Positions 53,303-63,234 are shown, counted from the first letter of the stretch. The stretch: DNA of 64,000 bases from an uncultured Lachnospiraceae bacterium (GCA_910577165.1 CAJTLX010000010.1:1-64000), one strand, 5' to 3'. Notes: generated by a model not told the origin, from the sequence alone. Program-made: numbers and translations.

Positions 53303-54442
53303 ATGGACGAAAACATGGCAAAATTTCATGAGAAACTGAAAGAACTTTTGCAATATGCAAAGAGCAAAAAAAATGTGCTCGAGTATGAGGAGATCAATGA
53401 TTTTTTTGCAGAACTTGAGCTTGGGAGCGAGCAGATGGAAAAAATCTATGACTACCTGGAAAAAAATGAAGTGGATGTCCTTCGGGAGCCGGCGGAAGTG
53501 GAGTTTATCAGCCCGGAAGACGAGTTGGATGTCGATGAGAGCGAGCTGGCATTGATCGAGGCAGAGAGCGAGGATCTCTCAAAGATTGACCTGTCAGTGC
53601 CGGAAGGTGTCGGACTTGAGGATCCGGTGCGGATGTATTTGAAGGAGATCGGCAAGGTGCAGCTGCTTTCCGCCGACGAGGAAACAGAGCTTGCCGTGCG
53701 CATGGAAAAGGGGGATGCGGAGGCAAAAAAGCGGTTGGCGGAGGCAAATCTTCGCCTGGTGGTCAGCATCGCAAAACGCTACGTGGGCAGGGGGATGCAG
53801 TTTCTGGACCTGATTCAGGAGGGAAATTTAGGTCTTATCAAGGCAGTGGAGAAATTTGATTACCGCAAGGGATACAAGTTCAGCACCTATGCAACCTGGT
53901 GGATTCGCCAGGCCATCACAAGAGCGATCGCTGACCAGGCGCGTACCATCCGCATTCCTGTGCATATGGTGGAAACCATAAACAAGCTGATCCGCGTGCA
54001 GCGTCAGCTTTTACAGGAACTTGGGAGGGAGCCTTACCCGGAGGAGATTGCAAAGGAGATGAACCTCTCGGTTGACCGTGTGCGCGAGATTCAGAAGATT
54101 GCGCAGGAGCCTGTGTCGCTTGAGACCCCTATAGGGGAGGAGGAGGACAGTCATATCGGCGATTTCGTGGAGGATGACAGACTTCCTGTACCGGCGGAGG
54201 CAGCAGCGTTTACGATGCTAAAGGAACAGTTAAACGAGGTGCTTGGCACGTTGACTGAGCGGGAAAGAAAGGTTTTGCGCCTGCGCTTTGGTCTGGATGA
54301 CGGCAGACAGCGCACGCTCGAGGAAGTCGGCAAGGAGTTTGATGTTACCAGGGAGCGGATTCGCCAGATTGAGGCGAAGGCACTGCGGAAACTGCGCCAT
54401 CCGACGCGCAGCAAGAAATTAAAAGATTATCTGGAACTCTAA
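53303..54442 (+). CDS. rpoD: Primary RNA polymerase sigma factor (sigma-70/sigma-A)
   Basis: Directs RNA polymerase to housekeeping promoters; the many TTGACA-17-TATAAT sites in this window are its expected targets. The 379-residue protein has a region 1.1 N terminus, region 1.2 (DPVRMYLKEIGKVQLL), region 2 (GNLGLIKAVEKFDYRKGYKFS and YATWWIRQAITRAI), region 3, and region 4 with its HTH (TLEEVGKEFDVTRERIRQIE). ATG 53303 follows AGGAGGAAAGATCTTTT; an in-frame GTG-like start 12 codons upstream overlaps dnaG. It is 28 bp from dnaG. Confidence 0.97.
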   Translation: MDENMAKFHEKLKELLQYAKSKKNVLEYEEINDFFAELELGSEQMEKIYDYLEKNEVDVLREPAEVEFISPEDELDVDESELALIEAESEDLSKIDLSVPEGVGLEDPVRMYLKEIGKVQLLSADEETELAVRMEKGDAEAKKRLAEANLRLVVSIAKRYVGRGMQFLDLIQEGNLGLIKAVEKFDYRKGYKFSTYATWWIRQAITRAIADQARTIRIPVHMVETINKLIRVQRQLLQELGREPYPEEIAKEMNLSVDRVREIQKIAQEPVSLETPIGEEEDSHIGDFVEDDRLPVPAEAAAFTMLKEQLNEVLGTLTERERKVLRLRFGLDDGRQRTLEEVGKEFDVTRERIRQIEAKALRKLRHPTRSKKLKDYLEL

Positions 54443-54499
54443 GATACCGTTTTGTGAGATCAGAAAAATTGTATTACAAAACAGGAGAGGGAAATAGAA

Positions 54500-55225
54500 A
54501 TGGACGTGGAAAAACTGCCGATGTCAGAGCGGCTTTTAATGAATGCGTCACTTGTGCCAAAATGCAGTGTACTTGCGGATGTTGGATGCGATCATGCCTA
54601 CACCGCGCTCTACCTTGTGGCAAAAGGCGTTTGCACTTACGCTTTGGCGATGGATATAAAAAGCGGACCGCTTTTGCGGGCAAAAAAAAATATTGAATAT
54701 TATGGATTTTCCGACCGGATTAAGACGCGGCTTTCTGATGGGCTTTCCGAGATTTCTTCTGGGGAGGCGGACTGCATTTTAATCAGCGGAATGGGCGGTT
54801 CGCTTATTATCGATATCCTAAACAGGGGATGGGAAAAGGTAAATTCTTCTAAATATCTTGTATTGCAGCCGCAGTCCGAGATAGGAAAGGTGCGCGAATT
54901 TCTACATAAAACGGGGTATCAAATCACAGCGGAGGAGATGTGTGTACAGGGGGGAAAATTTTATACGGCACTGCGGGCAGAGCGTGGCGAAAAGCCTTTG
55001 GAAAAAGTGGACCTGCCACAGGAAATACTCTGTCAGTATGGTTCTTGCCTGCTCGCAAAAAAACATCCGATATTAAAAATTTATATCACACATGAGATAA
55101 CCGCAAGACAGATACTCGCGCAAAGACTCGCCGAAGAACCCTCCGACGGGGCGAAGAAGCGTCTTTTGGAAGTAAGGGAGGAACTTGCGAAACTTCTTGA
55201 GGTTCTTGACTTTTTTAAGAAATAA
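54500..55225 (+). CDS. trmK: tRNA (adenine(22)-N(1))-methyltransferase TrmK
   Basis: Methylates N1 of adenine 22 in certain tRNAs using S-adenosylmethionine. The 241-residue protein starts LPMSERLLMNASLVPK, then has the SAM-binding LADVGCDHAYTALYL and the catalytic-loop ISGMGGSLIIDIL. It follows rpoD by 57 bp, the usual place in Firmicutes, where a Nif3-like gene often comes next; here a nucleoside kinase does. Confidence 0.93.
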   Translation: MDVEKLPMSERLLMNASLVPKCSVLADVGCDHAYTALYLVAKGVCTYALAMDIKSGPLLRAKKNIEYYGFSDRIKTRLSDGLSEISSGEADCILISGMGGSLIIDILNRGWEKVNSSKYLVLQPQSEIGKVREFLHKTGYQITAEEMCVQGGKFYTALRAERGEKPLEKVDLPQEILCQYGSCLLAKKHPILKIYITHEITARQILAQRLAEEPSDGAKKRLLEVREELAKLLEVLDFFKK

Positions 55226-55278
55226 TATATTGATTTGGAAGAATGATATTTGGAAAATTATAGGAAAGGAGTATACTA

Positions 55279-57030
55279 ATGTATCGCTTGGAAATTTTAG
55301 GGGAACAAAAAGAATATGCTAAAGGGACAACATATGCTGAGATTGCATGGGAATATCAGCAAAGATATGAGTATCCCATTTTGTTGGCTTCGCTAAATGG
55401 CAGATTGCGGGAATTGTTTAAATCCGTGGAGCAGGATGGAAAGCTGGAATTTATCACCGCACTTGACACAGCAGGATATAGTACACTTGTGCGTGGGATG
55501 ATTTTTGTGATGATGCGCGCAATGTATACCGTGAGCGGACGGATTTTCGAGAAGGAAACGGGTGTGGATGCCACAAAAAAAACTGTTGGAGCAGATCATA
55601 GCAAAGCGGCATTAGAGAGTAAGGGCGGACATATGATTGAGCGGGTGCGCATGGAATACTCGCTCGGTGCAGCTCTCTACGGGGAGATCGACTGGCGGAT
55701 AAAGAATCACCCGGAGCTTTTAGCGTTTCTCCCCCAGGTAAAAGAGGAGATGAAATCTCTGATCGCCGCAAATCTTCCATTTGATAAAAAGACTGTCGGG
55801 ACGGAGGAGGCGACGCGCCTGTTCCATGAAGTAGGGATGTACGAGAAGGAAAAGCTTTTTGGATACCGTCTGGTTTCAAATACAAATATTTATGAGCTGG
55901 GTGGTTTTTACGATTATTATTACGGCTATATGCCAAAGAGTACGGGGGTCTTGCCGGTCTTTGATCTGACGGTTTACGAGGATGGATTTTTACTTTTACT
56001 TCCGGAGAGAAAATCGCCAGGAGTACTCCCTAAATTTCAGCCACGAAAAAAGCTCTACGATGTTTTGCAGTGTTCTAACCGTTTTGCACAAAGGCTTTCT
56101 CTCGAAAATGTCGGCGACTTAAACCGCACGATAAGCACCGGAAATACCGAGGAGATGATCCTGGTGCAGGAGGCGTACCAGGAGAAGGAAATTGCAAAGA
56201 TTGCAGAACAGATCTATAATCGGGGCAATGTGAAATTTGTAATGATTGCCGGACCGACTTCCTCAGGAAAAACCACATTTTCCCATAGGTTATCCATCCA
56301 GCTTCGCACATTGGGGCTGCGACCGCAGCCGATCGCGGTGGACGACTATTTTGTCAACCGTGAGGATACGCCGCTCGACGAGAATGGAAATTATAATTTT
56401 GAAATTTTGGAAGCGATCGATGTCAGGAGGTTTAACCAGGATATGACAGCACTCTTGCGCGGGGAGAGAGTGGAGCTTCCGACTTTTAACTTCAAGACAG
56501 GAAAGCGCGAGTACAAGGGCAGATACAAGCAGCTTGGCGCGGAGGATATTCTGGTGATCGAGGGAATTCACGGCTTAAACGACGCGCTTTCCTATGCCCT
56601 GCCAAGGGAGAGCAAGTTTAAAATTTATATCAGCGCGCTCACTCAGTTAAATGTCGATGAACACAATCGCATTGCGACCACGGACGGCAGATTGATCCGC
56701 CGTATGGTGCGCGACGCGAGAACGCGGGGGACCGCAGCGAAGGATACCATTGCCATGTGGTCGAGCGTGCGCCGGGGCGAGGAGGAAAATATTTTTCCAT
56801 TCCAGGAGGATGCGGACGTGATGTTTAATTCCGCGCTGATCTATGAGCTTTCGGTGTTAAAGCAGTTTGCGGAGCCACTTCTGTTTGGGATTGATAAGGA
56901 CTGCGCGGAGTATGCGGAGGCGAAACGGCTGTTAAAATTTTTAAGCTATTTCCTTGGGGTCAGCAGCGAGGGTGTGCCGAACAATTCCATTTTGCGGGAA
57001 TTTGTCGGGGGAAGCTGTTTTAAGGTTTGA
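55279..57030 (+). CDS. Nucleoside kinase fused to ThrRS-like N-terminal domains (TGS plus SAD-like)
   Basis: A 583-residue cytoplasmic protein. The N-terminal 60 residues form a TGS-like domain and residues about 60-230 resemble the editing-associated second domain of threonyl-tRNA synthetase (MYRLEILGEQKEY at the start; RVRMEYSLGAALYGEI later). The C-terminal 270 residues are a uridine-kinase-like P-loop domain with AGPTSSGKTTFSHRL near residue 322, DDYFVNREDTPLDENG and VIEGIHGLNDALS. This fusion is common in Clostridia and its physiological substrate is not firmly known; uridine or cytidine is likely. A segment rich in charged residues (about 98-118) appears inserted before the SAD motif. 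AGGAAAGGAG precedes the ATG. Confidence 0.88.
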   Translation: MYRLEILGEQKEYAKGTTYAEIAWEYQQRYEYPILLASLNGRLRELFKSVEQDGKLEFITALDTAGYSTLVRGMIFVMMRAMYTVSGRIFEKETGVDATKKTVGADHSKAALESKGGHMIERVRMEYSLGAALYGEIDWRIKNHPELLAFLPQVKEEMKSLIAANLPFDKKTVGTEEATRLFHEVGMYEKEKLFGYRLVSNTNIYELGGFYDYYYGYMPKSTGVLPVFDLTVYEDGFLLLLPERKSPGVLPKFQPRKKLYDVLQCSNRFAQRLSLENVGDLNRTISTGNTEEMILVQEAYQEKEIAKIAEQIYNRGNVKFVMIAGPTSSGKTTFSHRLSIQLRTLGLRPQPIAVDDYFVNREDTPLDENGNYNFEILEAIDVRRFNQDMTALLRGERVELPTFNFKTGKREYKGRYKQLGAEDILVIEGIHGLNDALSYALPRESKFKIYISALTQLNVDEHNRIATTDGRLIRRMVRDARTRGTAAKDTIAMWSSVRRGEEENIFPFQEDADVMFNSALIYELSVLKQFAEPLLFGIDKDCAEYAEAKRLLKFLSYFLGVSSEGVPNNSILREFVGGSCFKV

Positions 57031-57069
57031 CTCTTCTAACACCTTAAAGATATTTTAGGAGGAAAGTAC

Positions 57070-57456
57070 GTGGAAATGAACTATTTAGTGATCGGCGAAA
57101 AAATAAAAAAGTATCGCAAGGAACAAAAAATTCCGCAGCAGAAATTGGCAAAGATTATAGGGATCTCCGCCTCGCATATGTGCAATATCGAAAAGGGACG
57201 GACGAAGTTTGGGCTTTCGACGCTGATGACCGTGGCGGAGGCTCTTGGGGTAAATACCGATCTGCTTTTGTATGAACAGATCAGCAAGAGGGGCAAGATG
57301 CGCGCCATCGTGCTGGATGAGATAGAAGAACAGCTAAAAGACTGTAATGAAGTTCAGATGCAGATGCTTAGGGAATTCTTTCACAGTGAAAAAAGTCGGC
57401 TGGTGCAGTTGGCGAAGGAGATAAAGGAAGATAAAAGACAAAAGTCTTTGTGGTAA
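57070..57456 (+). CDS. XRE-family helix-turn-helix regulator
   Basis: A 128-residue regulator. Residues about 6-65 form an HTH_3 domain with KIPQQKLAKIIGISASHMCNIEKGRTKFGLSTL; the remaining 60 residues are helical and charged and may dimerise. The start is GTG at 57070 with AGGAGG seven bases upstream; an ATG two codons later is less well spaced. It follows the nucleoside kinase by 39 bp and precedes rnpB. The regulated genes are not evident. Confidence 0.88.
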   Translation: MEMNYLVIGEKIKKYRKEQKIPQQKLAKIIGISASHMCNIEKGRTKFGLSTLMTVAEALGVNTDLLLYEQISKRGKMRAIVLDEIEEQLKDCNEVQMQMLREFFHSEKSRLVQLAKEIKEDKRQKSLW

Positions 57457-57480
57457 ATTTATCACTTATAAAAAAGCAAA

Positions 57481-57509
57481 TTGACAACGGGGAGTGCTTA
57501 TGTTACAAT
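57481..57509 (+). promoter_or_regulatory. Sigma-A promoter of rnpB
   Basis: Perfect TTGACA (57481-57486), 17-nt spacer, TACAAT (57504-57509), about ten bases before the RNA 5' end. Confidence 0.88.
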
Positions 57510-57518
57510 AAAAAACCA

Positions 57519-57898
57519 TGAGCAGCACGGATGGCCGCGCAGGGGAGGGGGTGCCCTTTCCTGTGAGGAAAGTCCGGGCTTCGCAGGGCAGGGTGCCGGA
57601 TAACGTCCGGTGGGGGCGACCCTAAGGCTAGTGCAACAGAAAAGAAACCGCCGGAAAAATTTCCGGTAAGGGTGGAATGGCGGTGTAAGAGACCACCGCT
57701 TTTCTGGTAACAGAAAAGGCTGTGTAAACCCCACTCGAAGCAAGACCAAAAGATGCCAAAAGGCAGGGGGAACAATACGGCTGCCCGTCGTGTTTCCCGG
57801 TAGGTCGCGTTCCGCTTACAGGGCGGAGGAGCTGTATGGCGACATACAGTCAAGAAAGATGGTCATCAGATACAGAACCCGGCTTACAGTGCTGCTCA
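57519..57898 (+). ncRNA. rnpB: RNase P RNA (catalytic subunit)
   Basis: About 380 nt. The P1 helix is exact: GAGCAGCAC (57520-57528) pairs with GTGCTGCTC (57889-57897). Conserved core sequences are present in order: GAGGAAAGTCCGGGCT (P4 5' side), GTGCAACAGAAA, TAAACCCCACTCGAAGCAAGACC, and ACAGAACCCGGCTTACAG (P4 3' side). The layout with GGTAAGGGTGGAA resembles the bacterial type A architecture. The RNA removes 5' leaders from pre-tRNAs. A promoter lies just upstream and a terminator just downstream. The exact ends are estimates from helix P1. Confidence 0.97.
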
Positions 57899-57937
57899 CA
57901 AAAAAGGGGATTCCTGTCTAGGAGTTCCTTTTTTTGC
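57899..57937 (+). terminator. Terminator of rnpB
   Basis: AAAAAAGGGGATTCCT, loop GTCT, AGGAGTTCCTTTTTTT, with minor internal mispairing and a T7 end. Confidence 0.88.
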
Positions 57938-58066
57938 GCATGGTTTTTTATTGTAAAAAAGCTTTTGTGTTTTGTAAGAAAATATTAAAGACTTTACCGG
58001 GAGGGCTATGATATACTTGCTGCAAGTGGATGCGGATAAAAATTTAAGTGAGAGGGAGGAAAAGAT

Positions 58067-58765
58067 GTGGAACAGGTAAATATATTGGTGGTGGATGACG
58101 ATAAAGAGATTGCAGAACTGGTAGAGATCCATCTGGCAGGCGATGGCTTTGTAGTGTTTAAAGCCTACGATGGACACGAAGCACTGCGCGTGATGGAGAA
58201 AGAGAATATTATGCTTGCGATCCTTGATATTATGATGCCGGGGATGAGCGGGATTGAATTGTGCCAGTGCATCCGGGAAAAGAGCAATATTCCCATTATT
58301 ATGCTGAGTGCAAAATCCTCCGATCTCGACAAGATTATGGGACTTGGCAATGGGGCGGACGATTATGTGAGTAAGCCATTTAATCCACTGGAGCTGACAG
58401 CGCGCGTAAAATCGCAGCTGCGCCGCTATACCAGTTTAAATCCGGGGGCGAAGAAAGGCCCTGAAACGGAAGTTACTGTGCGCGACCTTACCATCAACCG
58501 GGAAACGAGGTGTGTAACTTCCTACGGGAGGGATGTAAAGCTTACTCCTATCGAATTTGATATTCTCTATCTTCTGGCATCGAATCCGGGCAAAGTCTTT
58601 TCGACGGACGAAATTTTTGAGCGCGTCTGGAATGAGAAGATGTACGAGGCAAATAACACGGTTATGGTGCATATTCGCAGACTTCGGGAAAAGATTGAGA
58701 TGGATCCCAAAAATGCGGAGATTATCAAGACTGTCTGGGGGGTAGGATACCGCATTGAACGTTAA
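58067..58765 (+). CDS. OmpR/PhoB-family response regulator (VanR-like)
   Basis: A 232-residue two-component regulator. The receiver domain has ILVVDDDKEIAE, phospho-acceptor Asp in LAILDIMMPGMSG (near residue 52) and the switch Lys in YVSKPFNPLE. The winged-helix domain has LTPIEFDILYLLASNPGKVFS and MVHIRRLREKIE with the terminal VWGVGYRIE. Start is GTG with GGGAGG seven bases upstream. It overlaps the sensor kinase gene by 11 bases. By position it may control the ABC cluster downstream. Confidence 0.95.
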   Translation: MEQVNILVVDDDKEIAELVEIHLAGDGFVVFKAYDGHEALRVMEKENIMLAILDIMMPGMSGIELCQCIREKSNIPIIMLSAKSSDLDKIMGLGNGADDYVSKPFNPLELTARVKSQLRRYTSLNPGAKKGPETEVTVRDLTINRETRCVTSYGRDVKLTPIEFDILYLLASNPGKVFSTDEIFERVWNEKMYEANNTVMVHIRRLREKIEMDPKNAEIIKTVWGVGYRIER

Positions 58766-59984
58766 GGGAGAAAAGAGAACATTCGGTTTCCAGCTGCAGA
58801 TGATTGCCTACACTTTAGCCAGCATGGTACTTACCGCGCTCACGCTCTTTGTGTTGGGGCTTGCAGTATATGGGATGTTAATGCTTGTGGAGAGCGAGAC
58901 AAAACCGGAAGAGACACTGAATTTTGACTATTATCTGGGATACCAAAACCGCCCGGATATAAAGGCAGAAAGCCCTGCGACAGCAGAAAATATAATGGAA
59001 ATAAAAGTGGGGCAAAATAAACCGGATGGACATGGGATAAAAAAAGGAACGTTCGTGGCACTTGCGGGGCTTGCCATCTTTCTTGCACTTTTTTTCTTTG
59101 TCCTATATTTTTTGCTGTTCACGCGCAAATTTACCGCTTACTTGGCGGAAATTACCGCCGGAATCCGAAGATTTGCCGCGGGGGAATCCGCCGCCCGCAT
59201 CGCGGTGCGCCAATCCAATGAACTGACGCAGATCGCTGAAAGTTTCAATGCGATGGCGGAGGAACTTGAGGAGATCGAGATGGAGGAGAAGAGGAACGAG
59301 GGGGCAAAGAATGATCTGATCACAAGCATTGCCCATGATCTGCGCACGCCGCTAACCTCCGTGATTGGATATCTTGATCTGGTGACACAAAAGGATGTGA
59401 ACGAGGAGACCAGACAGCATTATATTTCTGTGGCTTATCGCAAGGCAAAGCGTTTACAGTGCCTGGCAGATGATCTGTTCAACTATACAAAATATGGTTC
59501 GGCTGAACTAACTTTAACTCTGGCACCGATCGATGCAGTAAAGATGGTGGAGCAGCTAACGGAGGAGGCATACCCTTCTATTTCCGAGAATCATTTGGAA
59601 CTTGTGGTCGAAAAAAAGATTGACCGGGCGATCGTGGAAGCGGATGGCACTTTACTGGCACGCGCATTTTCCAATCTTTTAGGAAATGCGATCAAATACG
59701 GAAAAGATGGCAAGAGAATCTTCCTTTTGATGGAACCGGGAAATGTGCCGGGGATGGTCTGTTTTCATTTTATCAATTTTGGCGAGGTGATCCCGGCAAA
59801 GGATCTGGAACGTATTTTTGAGCGTTTTTACCGCGTGGATGCAGCGCGCACAGAGGAGGCGGGCGGCACGGGGTTAGGGCTTGCCATCGCAAAGAATATT
59901 ATTGAGCGACATAGGGGAACGATAATGGTCAGAAGTGATTTGAACGGAACAGAATTTATTGTAGAACTCCCCCTTTCCCTGTAA
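58755..59984 (+). CDS. Membrane sensor histidine kinase (VanS-like)
   Basis: A 409-residue kinase. Two membrane segments (about residues 14-40 and 97-120) bracket a small extracytoplasmic loop of about 55 residues. A HAMP domain, the phospho-acceptor His in SIAHDLRTPLTSVIGYL (near residue 193), the N box NLLGNAIKYG, F box ERIFERFYRVD and G box GGTGLGLAIAKNII follow. Start is TTG inside the regulator gene, giving translational coupling. The small sensor loop suggests sensing at or in the membrane, as for cell-envelope stress kinases; this is inference. Confidence 0.94.
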   Translation: MNVKGEKRTFGFQLQMIAYTLASMVLTALTLFVLGLAVYGMLMLVESETKPEETLNFDYYLGYQNRPDIKAESPATAENIMEIKVGQNKPDGHGIKKGTFVALAGLAIFLALFFFVLYFLLFTRKFTAYLAEITAGIRRFAAGESAARIAVRQSNELTQIAESFNAMAEELEEIEMEEKRNEGAKNDLITSIAHDLRTPLTSVIGYLDLVTQKDVNEETRQHYISVAYRKAKRLQCLADDLFNYTKYGSAELTLTLAPIDAVKMVEQLTEEAYPSISENHLELVVEKKIDRAIVEADGTLLARAFSNLLGNAIKYGKDGKRIFLLMEPGNVPGMVCFHFINFGEVIPAKDLERIFERFYRVDAARTEEAGGTGLGLAIAKNIIERHRGTIMVRSDLNGTEFIVELPLSL

Positions 59985-60061
59985 GAGAGGGGGAAAACGG
60001 AGAGGGGATTGAAAGTCAGTTGTGCAAAATACCGGTTTTCATAAGGAAAAGAGGCAAATTC

Positions 60062-62275
60062 ATGGAGGAGATAGCCAGAAAAAAATCGGATATGGGAAAA
60101 ATTGGAATATGTATCATCTGGTGCGCACTTTTTTTTCTGCTCTGGGAGCGCGAACTATTATCGGCAAAAGAGCGGAAAGAGTCCTGGGAGAGCGAGGAAT
60201 TTGTTTTGAGTGCGACGTTCTCCTACCAGGAAGAATCAGAAGATGGCAGTGATTCGGAGATTGTGCTTCGCGCAAACAGGGATTTTGCACTCCGTCTTAA
60301 TGTGACAGCACGGACGAGGGAATTTTCCGGATATGTGAATGTGCTGATGCAGAATGAGGGGGACAATCATGTGCTTTATCAACACCGGATCGAAATTCTT
60401 GCTGCCGGGGAGAGTATTTCTTGTCAGATGCTTTTGCCGATGAATTTGATGACTGCGGGACTCTATCTGACCCTGACCAACGAGGAGGGCGAAGTTTTCC
60501 TAGAACAGACAGTCCCAATAGAAACCGTAAATTACGGGATGTATGAGATGACAGCAGTCTTTGATCAGGATCGGGGAGAGGAGATGTATCAGCACTTTGC
60601 CTCCTTTGGAAACCGGCTGGTAGAAATTTCTGAATCGGAGATGGAGTGTGGCGCGCGGGCGATGGATGCCCTGGAAATTATTGTAACTGAGGAAGCTGCT
60701 CTGGTAAAATTGGAGGAGAAGGAGACAATTGCGTTTGCTGAGAAGGAGAGTGCATCAGCCAGTTTAAAGGAGTGGGTTAGAGGTGGGAAAACCCTGGTTG
60801 TTGGTGCAAGTTCTGTGGAGTCAGAGGAGGAGATGTTAAATTTTGGCTTGCAGGAAAAAGAAGTTTTGCAGGAACTTGTGCTGCATATTGGCAATTACGA
60901 GGCGACGAGGGAGAATGTACTTGCGACAAACGAGGAGATAAAAAAACAGTACGGAAGGGAGGCGCGCACCTCATATATCGGCGATTCGATGACCGGAGGG
61001 CAATCGGTAAACGATCTTTCGGACAGGGCAGTCAGTTTACCCGTAAAGCGGGCGCAGACGGAAAAGCACTGGTGGAATTCCGATACTTCATATGAGGTTC
61101 TCTGGCAGGAGAGAGGAGTGGAGATTCTTAGGTGTTACCATGTGGGCAAGGGAAATGTGCTGGTCTTTGCGGTTCCGATCACAGTATCCTCTGCAAAAAC
61201 TTATCCACTATTTTATTATCGCATGGTCGAGATGGTTCTGGAGAACTTAACGCAGATACAGATAGATCAGATGAACAATGATATGTATGGGTATTCAAAT
61301 TACAGTCTCTATACACAGCTGCCCGATATCCGGGCGGGCAATGATGGAATCTCCGTTTTTCCCTATATCCTGATTTTGTTCGGCTATATTCTTGTTTTGA
61401 TCCCGGCAGTATTTTTGCTGTTGCGGCATTTTGAGAAAACAAAATATCTCTGGGGGGTTCTGCCCCTGCTTTCCTTTACGGTGATGGGAGCGGTGTATAT
61501 CACAGGGAGCCAGACAAGAATTACGCAGCCGTACTGTACTTATATTGATATTATGGATTACACGAAAAACCAGGAATCCGTGTACTTTTCTTTGTCAGCA
61601 CCGACCAATGAGGGAACGGAAATTATGCTTGAAAAAGGAGCAAATGTGCGCCTTGCTGAAACAAGATTTCGGGCATATGAAGTGGGCTGGATAGATGATT
61701 ATCTTCCGCAGGAAAATGTGACAAGAGCAAGGGAATACCGGGCGGCAGTCTGCGCCCTGCCGGAGGGAACAAAGCTTTGTCTGGATACGATCCGGGCATT
61801 TTCCAACACCTCATTTTATGCGTGGGGGCAGGTAAGAAAAGAGGAGGGGAAAATCTCGGTTAAGATTACTGCCAGGGATAAGATTGTAGCTGGAACAGTC
61901 AAAAATACAACAGCTCAGGATTTTCAGGAAGTTTATATTTGCAGTCCGTTTTTTGCCGTGCGTGTGAGCGAACTCAAGGCGGGAGAGGAGGTTTTACTAG
62001 AACATTGCAAACAGGTTGTAAAGGAGGATGGGGAAGACTATTACGGGGTGGATTTTTATTTGTTAATGTTTGATGCATCCAATGAGAGAAATTATACAGA
62101 GTATAATATGTTAAATCAATTATATTATGAATATATACTAGAAAATAAGGGGGAAACTTATATTCTGGCACTGCCGAAAGAGGAGGGAAGAGGGCTTCTT
62201 GGCGCGATAGTAGATAATCCAGGCAGCAATGGAATCCAGGTTTTTGTCTGGGGGGTTGAGGACGAGGTGGAATAG
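60062..62275 (+). CDS. Large membrane-anchored extracytoplasmic protein of an ABC export cluster
   Basis: A 737-residue protein of unknown function. It has an N-terminal membrane anchor (IGICIIWCALFFLLWERELL), a long outside domain with beta-sandwich-like segments and a GATase-like piece (LKEWVRGGKTLVVGASSVE), and two membrane segments near residues 440-490 (YILILFGYILVLIPAVFLLL and WGVLPLLSFTVMGAVYI), followed by another soluble domain. Similar proteins occur next to ABC-2 exporters, as in the Gld-type systems, which suggests an accessory role. I chose ATG 60062 (AAGAGG upstream) over a TTG 14 codons earlier. It is followed 25 bp later by the ABC ATPase. Confidence 0.7.
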   Translation: MEEIARKKSDMGKIGICIIWCALFFLLWERELLSAKERKESWESEEFVLSATFSYQEESEDGSDSEIVLRANRDFALRLNVTARTREFSGYVNVLMQNEGDNHVLYQHRIEILAAGESISCQMLLPMNLMTAGLYLTLTNEEGEVFLEQTVPIETVNYGMYEMTAVFDQDRGEEMYQHFASFGNRLVEISESEMECGARAMDALEIIVTEEAALVKLEEKETIAFAEKESASASLKEWVRGGKTLVVGASSVESEEEMLNFGLQEKEVLQELVLHIGNYEATRENVLATNEEIKKQYGREARTSYIGDSMTGGQSVNDLSDRAVSLPVKRAQTEKHWWNSDTSYEVLWQERGVEILRCYHVGKGNVLVFAVPITVSSAKTYPLFYYRMVEMVLENLTQIQIDQMNNDMYGYSNYSLYTQLPDIRAGNDGISVFPYILILFGYILVLIPAVFLLLRHFEKTKYLWGVLPLLSFTVMGAVYITGSQTRITQPYCTYIDIMDYTKNQESVYFSLSAPTNEGTEIMLEKGANVRLAETRFRAYEVGWIDDYLPQENVTRAREYRAAVCALPEGTKLCLDTIRAFSNTSFYAWGQVRKEEGKISVKITARDKIVAGTVKNTTAQDFQEVYICSPFFAVRVSELKAGEEVLLEHCKQVVKEDGEDYYGVDFYLLMFDASNERNYTEYNMLNQLYYEYILENKGETYILALPKEEGRGLLGAIVDNPGSNGIQVFVWGVEDEVE

Positions 62276-62300
62276 ATTGTAGAAAAAAGAGAGGTCGTTC

Positions 62301-63221
62301 ATGGTAAGAATACGGAATTTAAGAAAATCATATGGAAACTATCAGGCACTGCGCGGGCTTACCATGGAGATTGCCCCCGGCGAACTCTTCGGTTTTGTGG
62401 GTCCAAACGGCGCGGGAAAGACGACGACAATGAAGATTATTGCCGGGTTGATGCGCGCAGACTCCGGGGAAGTGATGGTTGCTAACCGTCTGCTCTCTGG
62501 AAATACCAACCAGATTCGGGAAAGAATTGGGTATGTCCCCGATTTTTTCGGCGTTTATGATGATCTGAGAATACAGGAATATTTGGAATTTTTTGCCTCT
62601 TTATACGGCATGGATGGGCGGGAGGCAAGGCGGCGCACAGAGCAGCTTTTGGAGATGCTTGGCATGACGCAGTGGCGGGATGAGATGGTGGATAGTATGA
62701 GCCGGGGGATGAAGCAAAAACTCTGTGTGGCGCGCGCGCTGGTCAATAATCCGGATCTTCTGATCTTGGATGAGCCGGCATCGGGCATGGAGCCGCGCTA
62801 TCGTATGCAGTTAAAGGAATTGCTGCAAGAATTGTGTGCGGATGGAAAGACGATTCTGATTAGTTCGCACAATTTAAATGAGTTGGCGGAAATGTGTACG
62901 AGTATCGGGGTGATCTCAAAAGGGCGACTGGTGATGCAGGGGGATGTTCCAACACTTTTATGTAGGCAGCAGGAGAAGAATCCCTATATCCTACATTGTC
63001 TCTCTTTTCCGGAGGAGGCGGTGCAGCTTTTAAAATCCGATCCCCATGTGAAAAATATTGCAAGCAGCGGCACAAGCATTTCCTTCCCCTATGACGGGAC
63101 ACAGCAGGAGGCAGCAGCACTGCTTTCCGCCCTGGTTGCGCGCGGGGCGCAGATCACCTCATTTTACCGTGAGGAGGGAAGCCTTGAGAAGATGTTCTTG
63201 GATGTGACAACAATTCCCTAA
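62301..63221 (+). CDS. ABC transporter ATP-binding protein (ABC-2 export type)
   Basis: A 306-residue ATPase. It has Walker A GPNGAGKTTTMK, Q-loop GYVPDFFGVYDDL, signature SMSRGMKQKLCVARAL (Ser-Arg-Gly in place of the usual Ser-Gly-Gly), Walker B LLILDEPASGMEP and the switch His in LISSHNLNEL. The extra C-terminal 70 residues match the CcmA/YxlF-type family that pairs with ABC-2 permeases. AGAGAGG precedes the ATG. Its permease partner follows 13 bp later. Confidence 0.94.
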   Translation: MVRIRNLRKSYGNYQALRGLTMEIAPGELFGFVGPNGAGKTTTMKIIAGLMRADSGEVMVANRLLSGNTNQIRERIGYVPDFFGVYDDLRIQEYLEFFASLYGMDGREARRRTEQLLEMLGMTQWRDEMVDSMSRGMKQKLCVARALVNNPDLLILDEPASGMEPRYRMQLKELLQELCADGKTILISSHNLNELAEMCTSIGVISKGRLVMQGDVPTLLCRQQEKNPYILHCLSFPEEAVQLLKSDPHVKNIASSGTSISFPYDGTQQEAAALLSALVARGAQITSFYREEGSLEKMFLDVTTIP

Positions 63222-63234
63222 GGAGGAATATGGC

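Noticed and set aside
60020..60061. TTG start for the membrane-anchored protein
   Set aside because: The TTG has no clear ribosome site, whereas ATG 60062 has AAGAGG seven bases upstream and leads straight into the membrane anchor.
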